Shown in pieces: positions 47,297 through 58,599 of a stretch of DNA of 64,000 bases. A model generated the notes under the pieces. It did no database searches, was not told the origin of the DNA, and saw nothing but the letters and a program-made list of their open reading frames with translations. Source of the stretch: FEB-22 sp003105195 (GTDB lineage Bacteria; Pseudomonadota; Alphaproteobacteria; Rhizobiales; Xanthobacteraceae); NCBI GenBank assembly GCA_027493405.1, contig JAOSKV010000045.1, positions 62,001-126,000 of the forward strand, in the 5' to 3' direction. Made by a program: the position numbers and the translations under genes. Each line of letters begins with the position of its first letter. The first letter of the stretch is position 1.

Positions 47297-48820
47297 TCAC
47301 TCGCGCGGCGCGACGATCCCGACGAGGTAGCGCGCGGAGGGACCCGGCACGCCGAAATGCGTGCGGGAGATCTCGATCTCCACCCGCCGCGCGGCGTCGC
47401 CGCGCCGCATCCACGCCGCCAGCGCACGCATGCAGTGCCCGTGCGACGCGGGACAGACCAGCGCGGCGCCCTCGCGCGCCACCCGCGCGCCGTCGACCCA
47501 GGGGGTGACCTGCGGGTTGACGATCTCGAGCAGCGAGGGCTGCCGCGCGAGATAGGGACCGATGCCGTAGAGCAGCTCGGTATGGCTGCCGACGATGCGC
47601 AGCGGCGCGGCGCTGGTCTCGGTCCAGATCCGTTCCACCGCCCCGGCGACCTGCCGGTAATGCGCGGCGCCATGCGGCACGCCGGTGCGGTGGATCACGG
47701 CCGCGATCAGGGGCGAGGCCAGGACCATGACCAGCGGAACGACGAGCGCCAGCGCGAGCACGCGGACCGCCGCGGCGGGCGACAGGGCCACCTGCGGCGA
47801 CGCCAGCAGGAGCACGGGCAGCAGCGTCATCCCGGACATGGTCCACAGCGACGTGATCGACAGCTGCGCAGCGGGCGCGAGGAGGACCGGCAGCAGCAAC
47901 GGCGCCAAGAAGGCGACCGCGGCGAGGCGCCGCTCCGGCCCGGCGGGCCAGACCGAGTCGAGGAGCGCGGCGCGGCGCGGCCGCGCGGCGAGCATCGCGA
48001 GGCCGACCGGAAGCGCCAGATAGGCGACGGCGCCGAGCAGGTAGAGACCCGCGTCGCGTGCCGCCCTCGCATATGTTTCGGCGTCGTGGACCCCGCGGGC
48101 ATAGTGGACGGTGACGAAGTCGTTGGCAACGAGCCAGACGAGATGCGGCGCGATCAGCAGCGCGCCGACCGCGAGCGTCACCCAGGGGGCCGCGGAGGCG
48201 AAGTAGGCGCGGCGGCGCGGGTCGGCGAGAGCCGCCACGCCGAGCCCGGCGAGCAGGAAGACCGACCAGTACTTGCCGAGCACGGCCGCCGCCGCCGCCG
48301 CGCCGGCGAGCGCGGCCCAGGCGATGTTCCGGGTCTCGAAGGAACGCAGGAAGCACCAGGTGGTCGCGGCCCACAGCGGGATCAGCACCGTGTTGGCGTT
48401 GTACTTCAGCGCCTGCAGATTGAAGAACGGCAGCAGCGTCAGCAGCGCCAGGCCCGCGACCCTCTTGTCGGGGGCGAGGTAGTCGGCGCTCACGCGCCAC
48501 GCGATCCAGAGCCCCGCCGCCGCGACCGCCATGGCGAGCAGGTAGAAGGTGGCATCGCTCAGCGGCACGAGGCGGAACCAGGCGCCGGCGAGCCACGGTG
48601 CGAGCGCCGGATGCTTCGGGCCGCCCCAGCCGACCTCCCGCGACCACACCACCACCTCGCCCATGTCGAAATGGAGGTCCTGGCTGCCCTTGGCGACGAT
48701 CGCATAGAGCGTCCAGATCGCGACATAGGCCGCAAGGACGAGAAGCACCGTCCGCTCGCGCCGCGCCGGGTCGGTCAGCGCCGCATGCAGCCGGGCCGCC
48801 GGCGCCAGCAGGACGCTCAT
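47297..48820 (-). CDS. GT39-family membrane glycosyltransferase, second of a tandem pair
   Basis: 507 residues. The first loop has FDMGEVVVWSREVGWGGPKH, which holds the catalytic Asp of the ArnT/PMT superfamily. About ten helices follow, then a soluble C-terminal domain (LRIVGSHTELLYGIGPYLAR; VCPASHGHCMRALAAW). Such enzymes move a sugar from a polyprenyl phosphate to an envelope acceptor. The ATG at 48820 overlaps the upstream paralogue's stop (ATGA). Confidence 0.85.
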   Translation of the reverse strand: MSVLLAPAARLHAALTDPARRERTVLLVLAAYVAIWTLYAIVAKGSQDLHFDMGEVVVWSREVGWGGPKHPALAPWLAGAWFRLVPLSDATFYLLAMAVAAAGLWIAWRVSADYLAPDKRVAGLALLTLLPFFNLQALKYNANTVLIPLWAATTWCFLRSFETRNIAWAALAGAAAAAAVLGKYWSVFLLAGLGVAALADPRRRAYFASAAPWVTLAVGALLIAPHLVWLVANDFVTVHYARGVHDAETYARAARDAGLYLLGAVAYLALPVGLAMLAARPRRAALLDSVWPAGPERRLAAVAFLAPLLLPVLLAPAAQLSITSLWTMSGMTLLPVLLLASPQVALSPAAAVRVLALALVVPLVMVLASPLIAAVIHRTGVPHGAAHYRQVAGAVERIWTETSAAPLRIVGSHTELLYGIGPYLARQPSLLEIVNPQVTPWVDGARVAREGAALVCPASHGHCMRALAAWMRRGDAARRVEIEISRTHFGVPGPSARYLVGIVAPRE

Positions 48821-50358
48821 GGCCTCGCGCGCGGCGGCACCACGCCGATCAGGAAGCGCGCGGGCGGGCTCGCGAGCCCGAGCCAGCGGCGCGTCAGCTC
48901 GACCCCGACGGGCGGCTCCGCATGGGCGCGCGCGAGCCGCTGGTTCATCTGCGTCACGCAGTGCCGGTCGACGGTCGGGCAGACCATGGCCATGCCGTCG
49001 CGCGCGATGCGCGCCTCGCTCGCCCAGGGCGAGAGATAGGGCGAGAAGTTCGCGTAGGTCATGGTGTCCGGGAGGTAGAAGGCGGCCGAGCTGACCAGGG
49101 TGAAGGGCCCGCCGATCAGCTTCAGCGGCCGGCCGGTCTCCTCGCGAAAGACGCGCGCGACCTCGATGGCCACGAGCCGCGCATAGGCGGCGTTGTTCTC
49201 GACCCCGCGCGCCAGGATGGTGGCGGCGACCACGGGCGAGATCAGCACGACGATGGCCGTGACGGTCGCGACCACGATCGCCATCCGGGTCAGGTCCTCG
49301 CGCGTGAGCACCACCAGCGTGGAGGCCAGCATGACGACCGGCAGCAGGTTGAGCGCAGGCGTGTTCCAGAGCGACAAGAGGCTGGTCTGCATCGGCAGCG
49401 CGACCGCGACCGGCACCAGGATCGGCACCCAGAACAACGCCACGGCCGTGCGCCGTTCGAGCTCGCGCGGGAACAGGTTGTCCTTCACGGCCGCGGGCGA
49501 GGGACGCGTGAAGGCGAGCGCGAGCGCCAGCGCGCCCGCGCCGTAGGCGGCGGTGCCGCCCGCATACTCGCCGAGCGCGCGCAAGGTATCGAGGACCGAG
49601 GCGGCGCCGCGCCGCTCCGCGACCCAGCGGATCGGCGGGAAATCCTCGCTCACGAGCCAGGCCGCGTGGGGCGCGATCGCGGCGAGAAAGACCAGCGCGG
49701 TCACCCAGGGCGCGGCGGAGCGGAAATAGGCGCGCCGGCGCGGATCGGCGAGCGCGGCCACCGCGAGGGCGAGCAGCAGGAAGGCGGACCAGTACTTGGT
49801 CAGCATGGCGGCGGCCGCGGCCGCGCCCGCGAGCGCGGCCCAGCCCTGGTGGCGCGTCTCGATGGAGCGCATCAGGGCCCACACGGCGAGCGCCCAGAGC
49901 GGGATCAGCGCGGAGTTCTGGTCGAACTTGAGGCCGAGGAAATTGTAGAACGGGATCGCGGCGAGCAGGAACGGCACGGCGGCGCGCTTCTCGCCGTAGA
50001 GCCACTCGCCGGCGAGCTCGAAGCAGAGGAAGATGCCGAGCGAGACCGTCGCGACCGCGAGCAGCAGGAAGGCCCAGTCGGCGAGCGGGAACACCGAGAA
50101 CCAGAGCCAGACGACCCAGGCGAGCAGCGGCGGATGCTTGGGATAGCCGAGGGCCGGCTCGCGCGCCCAGACCACCATCTCGGCCATGTCGGCATTGATG
50201 TCCTGGCTCGACTTGGCGATCACGCCGTAGAGGAACCAGGCGAGGCCGTAGGCGAGCGCGACCCAGAGCGCGACGCGGCGCCGCCGCACCGGATCGCACA
50301 GGCCGTCCACGACCCGGCGGGGAAGGTCGCTGAGGCGGGCGAGCAGCGGGGTCGGCAT
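48817..50358 (-). CDS. GT39-family membrane glycosyltransferase, first of a tandem pair
   Basis: 513 residues and clearly paralogous to the next gene: NADMAEMVVWAREPALGYPK, then HPPLLAWVVW, ALADPRRRAYFRSAAPWVT and a C-terminal VCPTVDRHCVTQMNQRLARA. Repeated gene structure and end-to-start overlap point to duplication. It faces the GT2-GtrA gene across 146 bases; that protein may make the polyprenyl-linked donor for both. Confidence 0.87.
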   Translation of the reverse strand: MPTPLLARLSDLPRRVVDGLCDPVRRRRVALWVALAYGLAWFLYGVIAKSSQDINADMAEMVVWAREPALGYPKHPPLLAWVVWLWFSVFPLADWAFLLLAVATVSLGIFLCFELAGEWLYGEKRAAVPFLLAAIPFYNFLGLKFDQNSALIPLWALAVWALMRSIETRHQGWAALAGAAAAAAMLTKYWSAFLLLALAVAALADPRRRAYFRSAAPWVTALVFLAAIAPHAAWLVSEDFPPIRWVAERRGAASVLDTLRALGEYAGGTAAYGAGALALALAFTRPSPAAVKDNLFPRELERRTAVALFWVPILVPVAVALPMQTSLLSLWNTPALNLLPVVMLASTLVVLTREDLTRMAIVVATVTAIVVLISPVVAATILARGVENNAAYARLVAIEVARVFREETGRPLKLIGGPFTLVSSAAFYLPDTMTYANFSPYLSPWASEARIARDGMAMVCPTVDRHCVTQMNQRLARAHAEPPVGVELTRRWLGLASPPARFLIGVVPPRARP

Positions 50359-50504
50359 GCGGAGATATCGGGCTCCCGTGAGCGGCGCCCTCTATGGCAC
50401 GCCGCTGCGCGCCGCGTCCACCCGATGCGCGGCGCGCATTGAACGGCGGGGCCCGCCGGGATATCACGAGGATCCCGGAGGTCGTGCGTGTCGAAGGCTC
50501 GGCG

Positions 50505-51658
50505 ATGAATCACGTGCCCGTCATGACGGTGCCTGCCGCGCGGAGCGAGCCGCCCGCCGCGGCCGCGCGGCCAGCGCCGGAGCTGAGCGTGATCGTGCCG
50601 ACCTATGGCGAGCACGACAACGTGCCCCTGCTGGTGGAGCGGCTCAGGCGCACGCTCGAAGGGCGCGACTGGGAGGTGATCTTCGTCGACGACAACTCGC
50701 CGGACGGCACGGCGGCGGCCGCGCGGGCGCTCGGCGCGAGCGACGCGCGCGTGCGCTGCATCCGCCGCATCGGCCGGCGCGGCCTCGCAGGGGCGTGCCT
50801 GGAAGGCATGCTGGCGAGCCAGGCGCGCTATGTCGCGGTGATGGACGCCGACCTGCAGCACGACGAGAGCCTGCTCACCGGCATGCTCGACCGGCTGCGG
50901 CAGGAGGACGTCGACCTGGTGGTGGCGAGCCGCTACGTCGCGGGCGGATCGGCGGAGAGCTTCTCCCGCCTGCGCGCGCGCGCGAGCCGCTTGGCGACCG
51001 ACCTCGCGCGCGCCGCGTCCTGCGGGTCGCGCTGAGCGACCCGATGAGCGGCTTCTTCATGATCCGCCGCGAGCGCTTCGAGGAGCTGGCGCCGGCGCTC
51101 TCGTCGCAGGGCTTCAAGATCCTGCTCGACATCGTCGCGACCGGGCGCGGCCGGCTGCGCATCGCCGAGCTCCCCTACGTGTTCCGCGAGCGCGTGCACG
51201 GCGAGAGCAAGCTCGACAGCCGCGTCGCCCTCGACTTCGTGGCGCTGGTGGTGGCGAAGCTCACCAACGACGCGGTGTCGTTCCGCTTCCTCCTGTTCTG
51301 CCTGGTCGGCCTCACCGGCATCGGCATTCACATGGCGGTGCTCGACCTCGCCCACGAGCGCGGGGCCCTCGGCTTCGGCCTCGCCCAGACGATCGCCACC
51401 GTGAGCGCGATCACCTGGAATTTCGTGCTCAACAACATGTTCACCTACCGCGACCAGCGGCTCACCGGCCTCGGGTTCTTCACGGGCCTGATCCGGTTCC
51501 AGGTGATCTGCGCGGTCGGCGCGATCGCCAATGTCGGGATTGCCCAGTGGATCTACGGCTACGACCACGGCTGGTGGCTCGCGGGCCTCGCGGGCGCGCT
51601 GATGGGCGCGGTCTGGAACTACGTGGTGAGCGCCGCCTTCGTCTGGCGCCAGCGCTGA
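50505..51658 (+). CDS. GT2 polyprenyl-phosphate glycosyltransferase fused to GtrA (one frameshift)
   Basis: About 384 residues. The GT2 (DPM1-like) half has LSVIVPTYGEHDNVPLLVER, VIFVDDNSPDGTAAA and the metal motif VMDADLQHDE. After LATDLARA the frame slips near 51010 and resumes as RVALSDPMSGFFMIRRERFE. The C-terminal GtrA domain has four helices, with ITWNFVLNNMFTYRD. Role: transfer of a sugar from a nucleotide donor to undecaprenyl phosphate and its movement across the membrane. The ATG at 50505 follows GAAGG. Confidence 0.87.
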
Positions 51659-51760
51659 GGCTCCCGGCGATCCGGCGAGAGACCGGTAACCGGTTTTCCA
51701 GAATTGTCCGCGGGCGGCCCGAAAACCGTCATGTTTTCAGGGTCGAACGGCCCGATCCCG

Positions 51761-51790
51761 CTGCCCCCGGGCCGCGGTCCGCGCTATACT
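51761..51790 (+). promoter_or_regulatory. Candidate promoter of the glutamine amidotransferase gene
   Basis: CTGCCC (51761-51766), 18 bases, TATACT (51785-51790), 30 bases before the ATG. The -10 is good and the -35 is weak. Confidence 0.4.
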
Positions 51791-51819
51791 GCCGCGGGAA
51801 TCGCGCACGGAGCCGCGCA

Positions 51820-52611
51820 ATGTGCCGTTGGATTGCGTATCGGGGGGACACCATCGCCCTCGAGCACTACGTGACCGCGCCGACCCATTCGCTGGTCGAG
51901 CAGAGCATCCGGGCGCTGGAATCGACCGCGAGCACCAATGGCGACGGCTTCGGGCTCGGCTGGTACGGCGAGCACGAGGAGCCCGGCGTCTACCGGGAGG
52001 TGCGGCCGGCCTGGTCGGACGAGAACCTGCGCCATCTCTGCCGCCACATCCGCTCGCACCTGTTCTTCGCCCATGTGCGCGCCTCGACCGGCACGCCGAC
52101 CACCCGGCCGAACTGCCATCCCTTCACCCATGGCCGCTGGATGTTCATGCACAACGGCCAGATCGGCGACTGGTCGCTGGTGCGCCGCAAGGTGGAGGCG
52201 CTGATCCCGGACGCGCTCTACGGCTCGCGCGTCGGCACCACGGACTCGGAGGCCGTGTTCCTGGCGATCCTGGGCGCCGGCGCCGAGCGCGACCCCGTGC
52301 AGGCCACCGTCAGCACGCTCGCGACGCTGACCGACATGGTGCGCACCACCGGCACCAGCCAGCCGCTGCGCTTCACCTCGGCGCTCACCGACGGCAGCGC
52401 GCTCTACGCCTTCCGGTACGCCAACAACGACACGCCGAACTCGCTCTACTACCGCGAGGCGGGCGGCAGCGCCGTGATCGTCTCGGAGCCGCTCGACTCG
52501 GACCGCGCCTTCTGGAAGGCGGTGCCGCCCGGCCACCTGATCATCGCCCGCCCGGGCGCGCCCGTGGAGCTTCGGCCCTTCCCGCACGACACCCGCCTCG
52601 CCGCCGAGTGA
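51820..52611 (+). CDS. Class II glutamine amidotransferase (EgtC/YafJ-like)
   Basis: 263 residues. After Met removal the catalytic Cys would be N-terminal (MCRWIAYRGDTIALEHYV). Other active-site parts are the NGDGFGLGWYG loop, FFAHVRASTGTPTTRPNCHP and FMHNGQIGDWSLVRR. It is a stand-alone Ntn hydrolase domain with no synthetase partner in view. Without egtB or egtD nearby an ergothioneine role is unsupported. The start codon is fixed by the MC motif. Confidence 0.88.
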   Translation: MCRWIAYRGDTIALEHYVTAPTHSLVEQSIRALESTASTNGDGFGLGWYGEHEEPGVYREVRPAWSDENLRHLCRHIRSHLFFAHVRASTGTPTTRPNCHPFTHGRWMFMHNGQIGDWSLVRRKVEALIPDALYGSRVGTTDSEAVFLAILGAGAERDPVQATVSTLATLTDMVRTTGTSQPLRFTSALTDGSALYAFRYANNDTPNSLYYREAGGSAVIVSEPLDSDRAFWKAVPPGHLIIARPGAPVELRPFPHDTRLAAE

Positions 52612-52666
52612 CGCGCGACCGCGCCCCGCCTTGCCGCTCGGAAAGGCGGGTGGTAAGCCGCGCGCC

Positions 52667-54640
<1,974 letters not shown>

Positions 54641-54647
54641 GGGCGTA

Positions 54648-54766
54648 GGGTGGAATAGCTCGGCCGCGAAGCGGACGAGCGTATTCCACCGAGGGCATCG
54701 CAACGGACCCGGCGCAAGATGATAGGTCGGCCGGTGCGTTACGCCGCTTCGCGGCTAACGCACCCT
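54648..54766. repeat. Family 2 palindromic repeats after lepA
   Basis: First unit GGTGGAATAGC to GCGTATTCCACC (54648-54690). Second unit GGTGCGTTACGCCGCTTCGC to GCTAACGCACC (54733-54766). Both are imperfect hairpins of the class seen at 33983-34129 and 55671-55770. They lie between convergent lepA and the next gene. Confidence 0.7.
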
Positions 54767-54778
54767 ACGAAGCAGAAT

Positions 54779-55636
54779 TCACTCCGCCGCGAGCGCCATG
54801 CGCCCGGGCGCCTTCGGGCGCCAGATCTTGACGATGCCGAAGCGCTCGGGGTGGGCCCGGTACTGGCGGGCGATGGACTGGAGGGTGCGGAAGCGCGTGC
54901 GGTGCTCGGGCGCATCCACGTCCGGGCATTCGTCGGGGAAGTTGCGCAGCGTCTCCTCCCAGACCACGATGGCGCGCAAATGCCGGGCGCGGCGGTCGTG
55001 CAGCTGCTCGAAGGTGAGCGCGACCACGAAACGGAACTCGTCCATGGGCCTGCCGAGCGCGAGATCGAGGGCGTTGTCGTTGGAGCACTTCTCGCTCACC
55101 AGATTGATCAGCGGCCCGTAGCAGGCCTTGTAGTCGTCCTCGCGCATCAGCCGGACGCGCTGCGCCCGGCCGTTCTCGACCACCTCCGCGCTCGCGACCA
55201 GCCCGTGGATGCGGTCGTTGAGACGGCGACGCAGGCGGCCGAGCCGGCTCTTCGGCGGCGGCGGCTCCTTGGGGAAGGAGACGACGGGATTGCTCCTGGT
55301 GGTGCGTTTCGCGGCGCGGCGGATCATGGCCTGGCGATAGGCATTGGGCCACACGGCCCAGATGCGGCGGTCGGCGACCAGTGTGTCGAACTTCAAGCGA
55401 TTGTCGACGATGGTGTTGAGCGTGACGTTGATGATGTCGCGGTCGTCGCCGCGCAGGTAGAAGAACCAGCCGCGCACATAGCGGCCGGCGGCGGTCAGGC
55501 CCTTGCTGCCGGCGCCGCCGAGCGAGCGCACGATGGCGCCCGTGATGACGGCGCCGAGATAGACCGCGAGCACGCCGAGGCCGAACAGGAGGCCGTCGAG
55601 GATCTGGCCGAGGTTCTCGCCGATGTAGTCGAGCAT
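54779..55636 (-). CDS. Conserved-looking membrane protein with a large cytoplasmic part, unknown
   Basis: 285 residues, not recognised. One N-terminal transmembrane stretch (ILDGLLFGLGVLAVYLGAVI) is followed by a basic region with FYLRGDDRDIINVTLNTIVD. The C-terminal half is soluble and charged (FRFVVALTFEQLHDRRARHL; VVWEETLRNFPDECPD). The end MALAAE is followed by a clean stop. Codon use matches the neighbours. It stands alone on the minus strand between two repeat clusters. Confidence 0.7.
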   Translation of the reverse strand: MLDYIGENLGQILDGLLFGLGVLAVYLGAVITGAIVRSLGGAGSKGLTAAGRYVRGWFFYLRGDDRDIINVTLNTIVDNRLKFDTLVADRRIWAVWPNAYRQAMIRRAAKRTTRSNPVVSFPKEPPPPKSRLGRLRRRLNDRIHGLVASAEVVENGRAQRVRLMREDDYKACYGPLINLVSEKCSNDNALDLALGRPMDEFRFVVALTFEQLHDRRARHLRAIVVWEETLRNFPDECPDVDAPEHRTRFRTLQSIARQYRAHPERFGIVKIWRPKAPGRMALAAE

Positions 55637-55670
55637 GCCGGGATATCGCCGGAAAACCCGCGACCCCGCA

Positions 55671-55770
55671 AGGGGCCGTAGGGCGCAATAGCGCGTCAGC
55701 GGCGTATTGCGCCGGCCGGTGGCGTCGGCGCGATACGCCGCTTCGCGCTATTGCGCCCTGCGCTCGGAGG
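55671..55770. repeat. Family 2 palindromic repeat before the PRC-barrel gene end
   Basis: Contains GGCGCAATAGCGCG and GCGCGATACGCCGCTTCGCG with matching inverted words CGTATTGCGCC and CGCTATTGCGCC. Its right edge overlaps the last codons and TAG stop of the 55748 gene. Confidence 0.65.
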
Positions 55771-56056
55771 TGGGGCTCGGCGTGCCGGCGAGCTGCGCGT
55801 CCGTGAGGTCGACCTCGTAGCCGCCGAGACGCGTGTTGTAGGTCAGCAGCGACCACGGCACCGGATAGTGGTCGTGGCCGAGCCCCGGCAAGCCGCCGAA
55901 GCTCATCACCGCATAGGCGACCTTGCCGGAGCGCTTGTCGATCATCACGCGCTCGATGGCGCCGATCTGCTCGCCGCCGGGGCGAAACACCGGCGTGCCC
56001 TCCACCTTGTCGCTGCCGATGAGGGAGGCGGTCTCGCGCTGCTCGAGGGTGCCCAT
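55748..56056 (-). CDS. PRC-barrel domain protein, second of a pair
   Basis: 102 residues. The barrel spans IGSDKVEGTPVFRPGGEQIG and AIERVMIDKRSGKVAYAVMS, then PVPWSLLTYNTRLGGYEVDL. PRC-barrels are small adaptor or photosynthetic-reaction-centre-like folds; in this group they are often stress-induced and of unknown target. The stop and last residues (RRAQ) are supplied by a repeat. Confidence 0.83.
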   Translation of the reverse strand: MGTLEQRETASLIGSDKVEGTPVFRPGGEQIGAIERVMIDKRSGKVAYAVMSFGGLPGLGHDHYPVPWSLLTYNTRLGGYEVDLTDAQLAGTPSPTSERRAQ

Positions 56057-56077
56057 GATCGTCCTCCCGGGAGGGTC

Positions 56078-56458
56078 TCAGACCGTGATCGGCCGCTTGT
56101 AGTGATCGAGGATGCGGTGGCGCAGCTCGGCGTCGGACCAGCCGCCATGGCCGGGCAGCGTCGGGGCGCGGGCGAAGGATTCGGCGTCGGTCGCGACCTC
56201 GTAGCCGCCGCGCGCCGCGACGTAGCGCATCAGCGACCACGGCACGGGACGCTTCTCGCCGCCGTTCGCACGCGTCGCATCGGCCACCACCGCATAGGTG
56301 GCGCGACCGCTCGCGCGGTCGAACATCACCTCGTCGATCCAGCCGAGGCGGCGGCCCTCGTGGTCGAACACCGGCGTGCCGACCACGTCCTCGGTGCCGA
56401 TCAGGTTGGCGAGGCTGGAACTCTCGGGGAAATGATCCCGATCGATAAAACCGTGCAT
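56078..56458 (-). CDS. PRC-barrel domain protein, first of a pair
   Basis: 126 residues, paralogous to the next gene: LIGTEDVVGTPVFDHEGRRL, GWIDEVMFDRASGRATYAVV and PVPWSLMRYVAARGGYEVAT, plus a C-terminal tail RHRILDHYKRPITV. The ATG at 56458 has GAGGAG seven bases upstream. The 21-base gap to the next gene indicates an operon. Confidence 0.84.
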   Translation of the reverse strand: MHGFIDRDHFPESSSLANLIGTEDVVGTPVFDHEGRRLGWIDEVMFDRASGRATYAVVADATRANGGEKRPVPWSLMRYVAARGGYEVATDAESFARAPTLPGHGGWSDAELRHRILDHYKRPITV

Positions 56459-56545
56459 TCGGGAACTCCTCGGTGACATCTCTGGAGGGAAACGTCCGGA
56501 GGTGCCCCGCGGTTCCGCTGCAGTGCAATACAACGGCTGGTTCCG

Positions 56546-57355
56546 TCAGCGCGCCAAGCGCGCCTCGACGGCGGCGGCCGTGGCCGCGGCGAGGCCCGAG
56601 AAGCCGTGGCCGGCGCCCGCGACGGAAATGAAGCGCGCCGGGACGCCGCGGCGCGCCAGCCTGCCGACATAGTCCTCGGCGAGGCGCTGCGCCGTGTTGC
56701 CGTCGCGGCGGCCCGTGATCGCGACCAGGGCGGTCGCGCGCGGCACGCGCGCCGCATAATGCGAGGGCGACTCGCTGTAGCGCCAGCGGTCGCGCCAGCG
56801 CTCGCGGCGCCAGCGCGTCACGTCGCAGGGACAGGACACCAGCACGGCGACATCGATCAGCCCCGGCGACTTGCCGATCAGCACGCCACCGATCGCGGCG
56901 CCGCCCGAGTGGCCGACATAGACGACCTGGCGCGCGCGATAGTGGCGCCGCAGCTCCGCGATCGCGGCACCGACCGCGCCGATATTGCCGGCCGTGTAGT
57001 TGTCCTGCCGGCCGAGCGTGCTGCCCTGGCTGACGCGGCCGGGCTCGAAGGCGTAGCCGGGTCGCGTCAGCGCCACCGCGACCACGCCGCGGCGCGCGAG
57101 CCGGCGCGCGAAGGCCACGTGATAGGTGGCGAGCCCGCCGTCCGAGATGTCGCCGTGCACCACGACCACCAGCACGGGGCGGTCGCCGGCCTGCTCGGCG
57201 CCGAAGGTCGAGGCCGCAAGACAGCGGCCGGCGCCCAGCACCCAATCGGCGATGCGGCTGTCGGGCGGGCAGGCCGCGTGGGCGAGGCCGGCCGAGGCCG
57301 CGACCAGCGCAGCCGGGAGCCACAATCCGGGACGCCGCGCCATCGCCCGAGACAC
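56546..57355 (-). CDS. Exported alpha/beta hydrolase
   Basis: 269 residues with a signal peptide (GLWLPAALVAASAGLAHA). The nucleophile elbow is VYVGHSGGAAIGG, the oxyanion region follows VLVVVVHGDISDGG, and the catalytic His is likely in AGAGHGFSGL. A mature N-terminal Cys is adjacent to the cleavage site (HAACPPDS), but there is no clear lipobox. Substrate unknown. It is seven bases downstream of the L,D-transpeptidase gene and probably cotranscribed. Confidence 0.83.
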   Translation of the reverse strand: MSRAMARRPGLWLPAALVAASAGLAHAACPPDSRIADWVLGAGRCLAASTFGAEQAGDRPVLVVVVHGDISDGGLATYHVAFARRLARRGVVAVALTRPGYAFEPGRVSQGSTLGRQDNYTAGNIGAVGAAIAELRRHYRARQVVYVGHSGGAAIGGVLIGKSPGLIDVAVLVSCPCDVTRWRRERWRDRWRYSESPSHYAARVPRATALVAITGRRDGNTAQRLAEDYVGRLARRGVPARFISVAGAGHGFSGLAAATAAAVEARLAR

Positions 57356-57362
57356 GCCGGCG

Positions 57363-57860
57363 CTAGAGCTGCCGGCGGCGTGGCGCGGCGACGCGCTTCG
57401 GCTTCACGCGCGGGCCCGCATAGTGGCTGCGCGGCAGGCTGCCCGTGATCACGATGCGGGTGTCGCCCATGCCGTGCTGCTGCACCAGCGCGAACAGCCG
57501 GGCCGCATGGGACGGATGCAGGCGGATGCAGCCATGGGAGGCGGGCCGGCCGAGCCGGCCGATCTCGTAGCTGCCGTGGATCGCATAGCCGCCGTGGAAG
57601 AACACCGAATAGGGCATCGGCGACCAGTGGTACTTGCGCGAGTACCATTTGCGGGCGAGACGCTGCGGGCGGAAGGTGCCGTTCGGCGTGTTGTAGCCGG
57701 CGCGGCCGGTGGAGATGGCCCATTGGTAGGCGGTGACGCCGTCGACCCGGACGGTCATGCGCTGGCCGGACTTGTCGATATGGACGACGACGTCCGCCCG
57801 CGACGGAGCGGCCGCGACCAACGCAGCAAGAAGCGCAACCGTGGCGGCAACCCTACGCAT
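57363..57860 (-). CDS. L,D-transpeptidase (YkuD family)
   Basis: 165 residues with a signal peptide (RRVAATVALLAALVAAAP). The catalytic domain has FFHGGYAIHGSYEIGRLGRP and the active-site ASHGCIRLHP. A basic tail (RVKPKRVAAPRRRQL) follows. It crosslinks peptidoglycan or attaches protein to it in the periplasm. The ATG at 57860 follows GGGGG by four bases. Confidence 0.9.
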   Translation of the reverse strand: MRRVAATVALLAALVAAAPSRADVVVHIDKSGQRMTVRVDGVTAYQWAISTGRAGYNTPNGTFRPQRLARKWYSRKYHWSPMPYSVFFHGGYAIHGSYEIGRLGRPASHGCIRLHPSHAARLFALVQQHGMGDTRIVITGSLPRSHYAGPRVKPKRVAAPRRRQL

Positions 57861-57946
57861 ACGACCCCCGAAACTCGAACTCCGGACCGCCACATCCGTT
57901 GAAACGATTGCGCACCATGTGCGGATTGTAAAGTCTCGGGAGCCGC

Positions 57947-58531
57947 ATGACTCGTTTCGACCTGTTCACCATCGGGCACTCCAACCACGCGATCGACGAC
58001 TTCCTCGCGCGGCTCACGGGCGCCGGCGTCGACGCCGTCGCGGACGTGCGCTCGGTGCCGTTCTCGCGCCGCTATCCCTGGTTCTCGCAAGGGCCGCTCG
58101 GCGACCGGCTCGCGCGCGAGGGCCTCGCCTATGTGGGGCTCGGCGACGCGCTCGGCGGGCGGCCCGCGGATCCGGCGCTGTTCGCGGACGGGGTCGCCGA
58201 CTTCGAGGCGATCGCGGCGACGCCGCAGTTCCGGGCCGGGCTCGCGCGGGTGGTCGACGGCACGAAGCGGTTCCGCATCTGCCTGCTGTGCGCCGAGCGC
58301 GAGCCGCTCGACTGCCATCGCTGCCTGCTGGTCGGCCGGGCGCTTGCCGGAGGCGGCCTCGCGATCGGCCACATCCTGGCCGACCGCACGGTCGAGCCGC
58401 ATGCCGAGACCGAGGAGCGGCTGCTGCGGCTCGCGGGCGAGGCGGACGACCTGTTCGCGGACCGCGCGGCGCGGCTCGGACGCGCCTACCGGCGGCGGGC
58501 GCGGGCGAAAGCCTATCGGGCGCCGCCGTGA
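57947..58531 (+). CDS. DUF488 family protein
   Basis: 194 residues: FTIGHSNHAIDDFLARLTGA, DVRSVPFSRRYPWFSQGPLG, LGGRPADP and the Cys-rich ICLLCAEREPLDCHRCLLVG. The order of motifs is typical of DUF488, a family of unknown function with possible metal-binding Cys/His. It is divergent from the L,D-transpeptidase gene. Confidence 0.88.
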   Translation: MTRFDLFTIGHSNHAIDDFLARLTGAGVDAVADVRSVPFSRRYPWFSQGPLGDRLAREGLAYVGLGDALGGRPADPALFADGVADFEAIAATPQFRAGLARVVDGTKRFRICLLCAEREPLDCHRCLLVGRALAGGGLAIGHILADRTVEPHAETEERLLRLAGEADDLFADRAARLGRAYRRRARAKAYRAPP

Positions 58532-58599
58532 GCGCCGGGCTTCATCACCGCGCCGGAGTGTTCTACTCTCGGTCGGTCCCCGAATTCTGAAAGTCGCGC

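Noticed and set aside
47297..50467. Apparent 1,056-codon fusion of the two GT39 enzymes
   Set aside because: The first half of that frame is an out-of-frame shadow of the upstream paralogue; the true gene begins at 48820.
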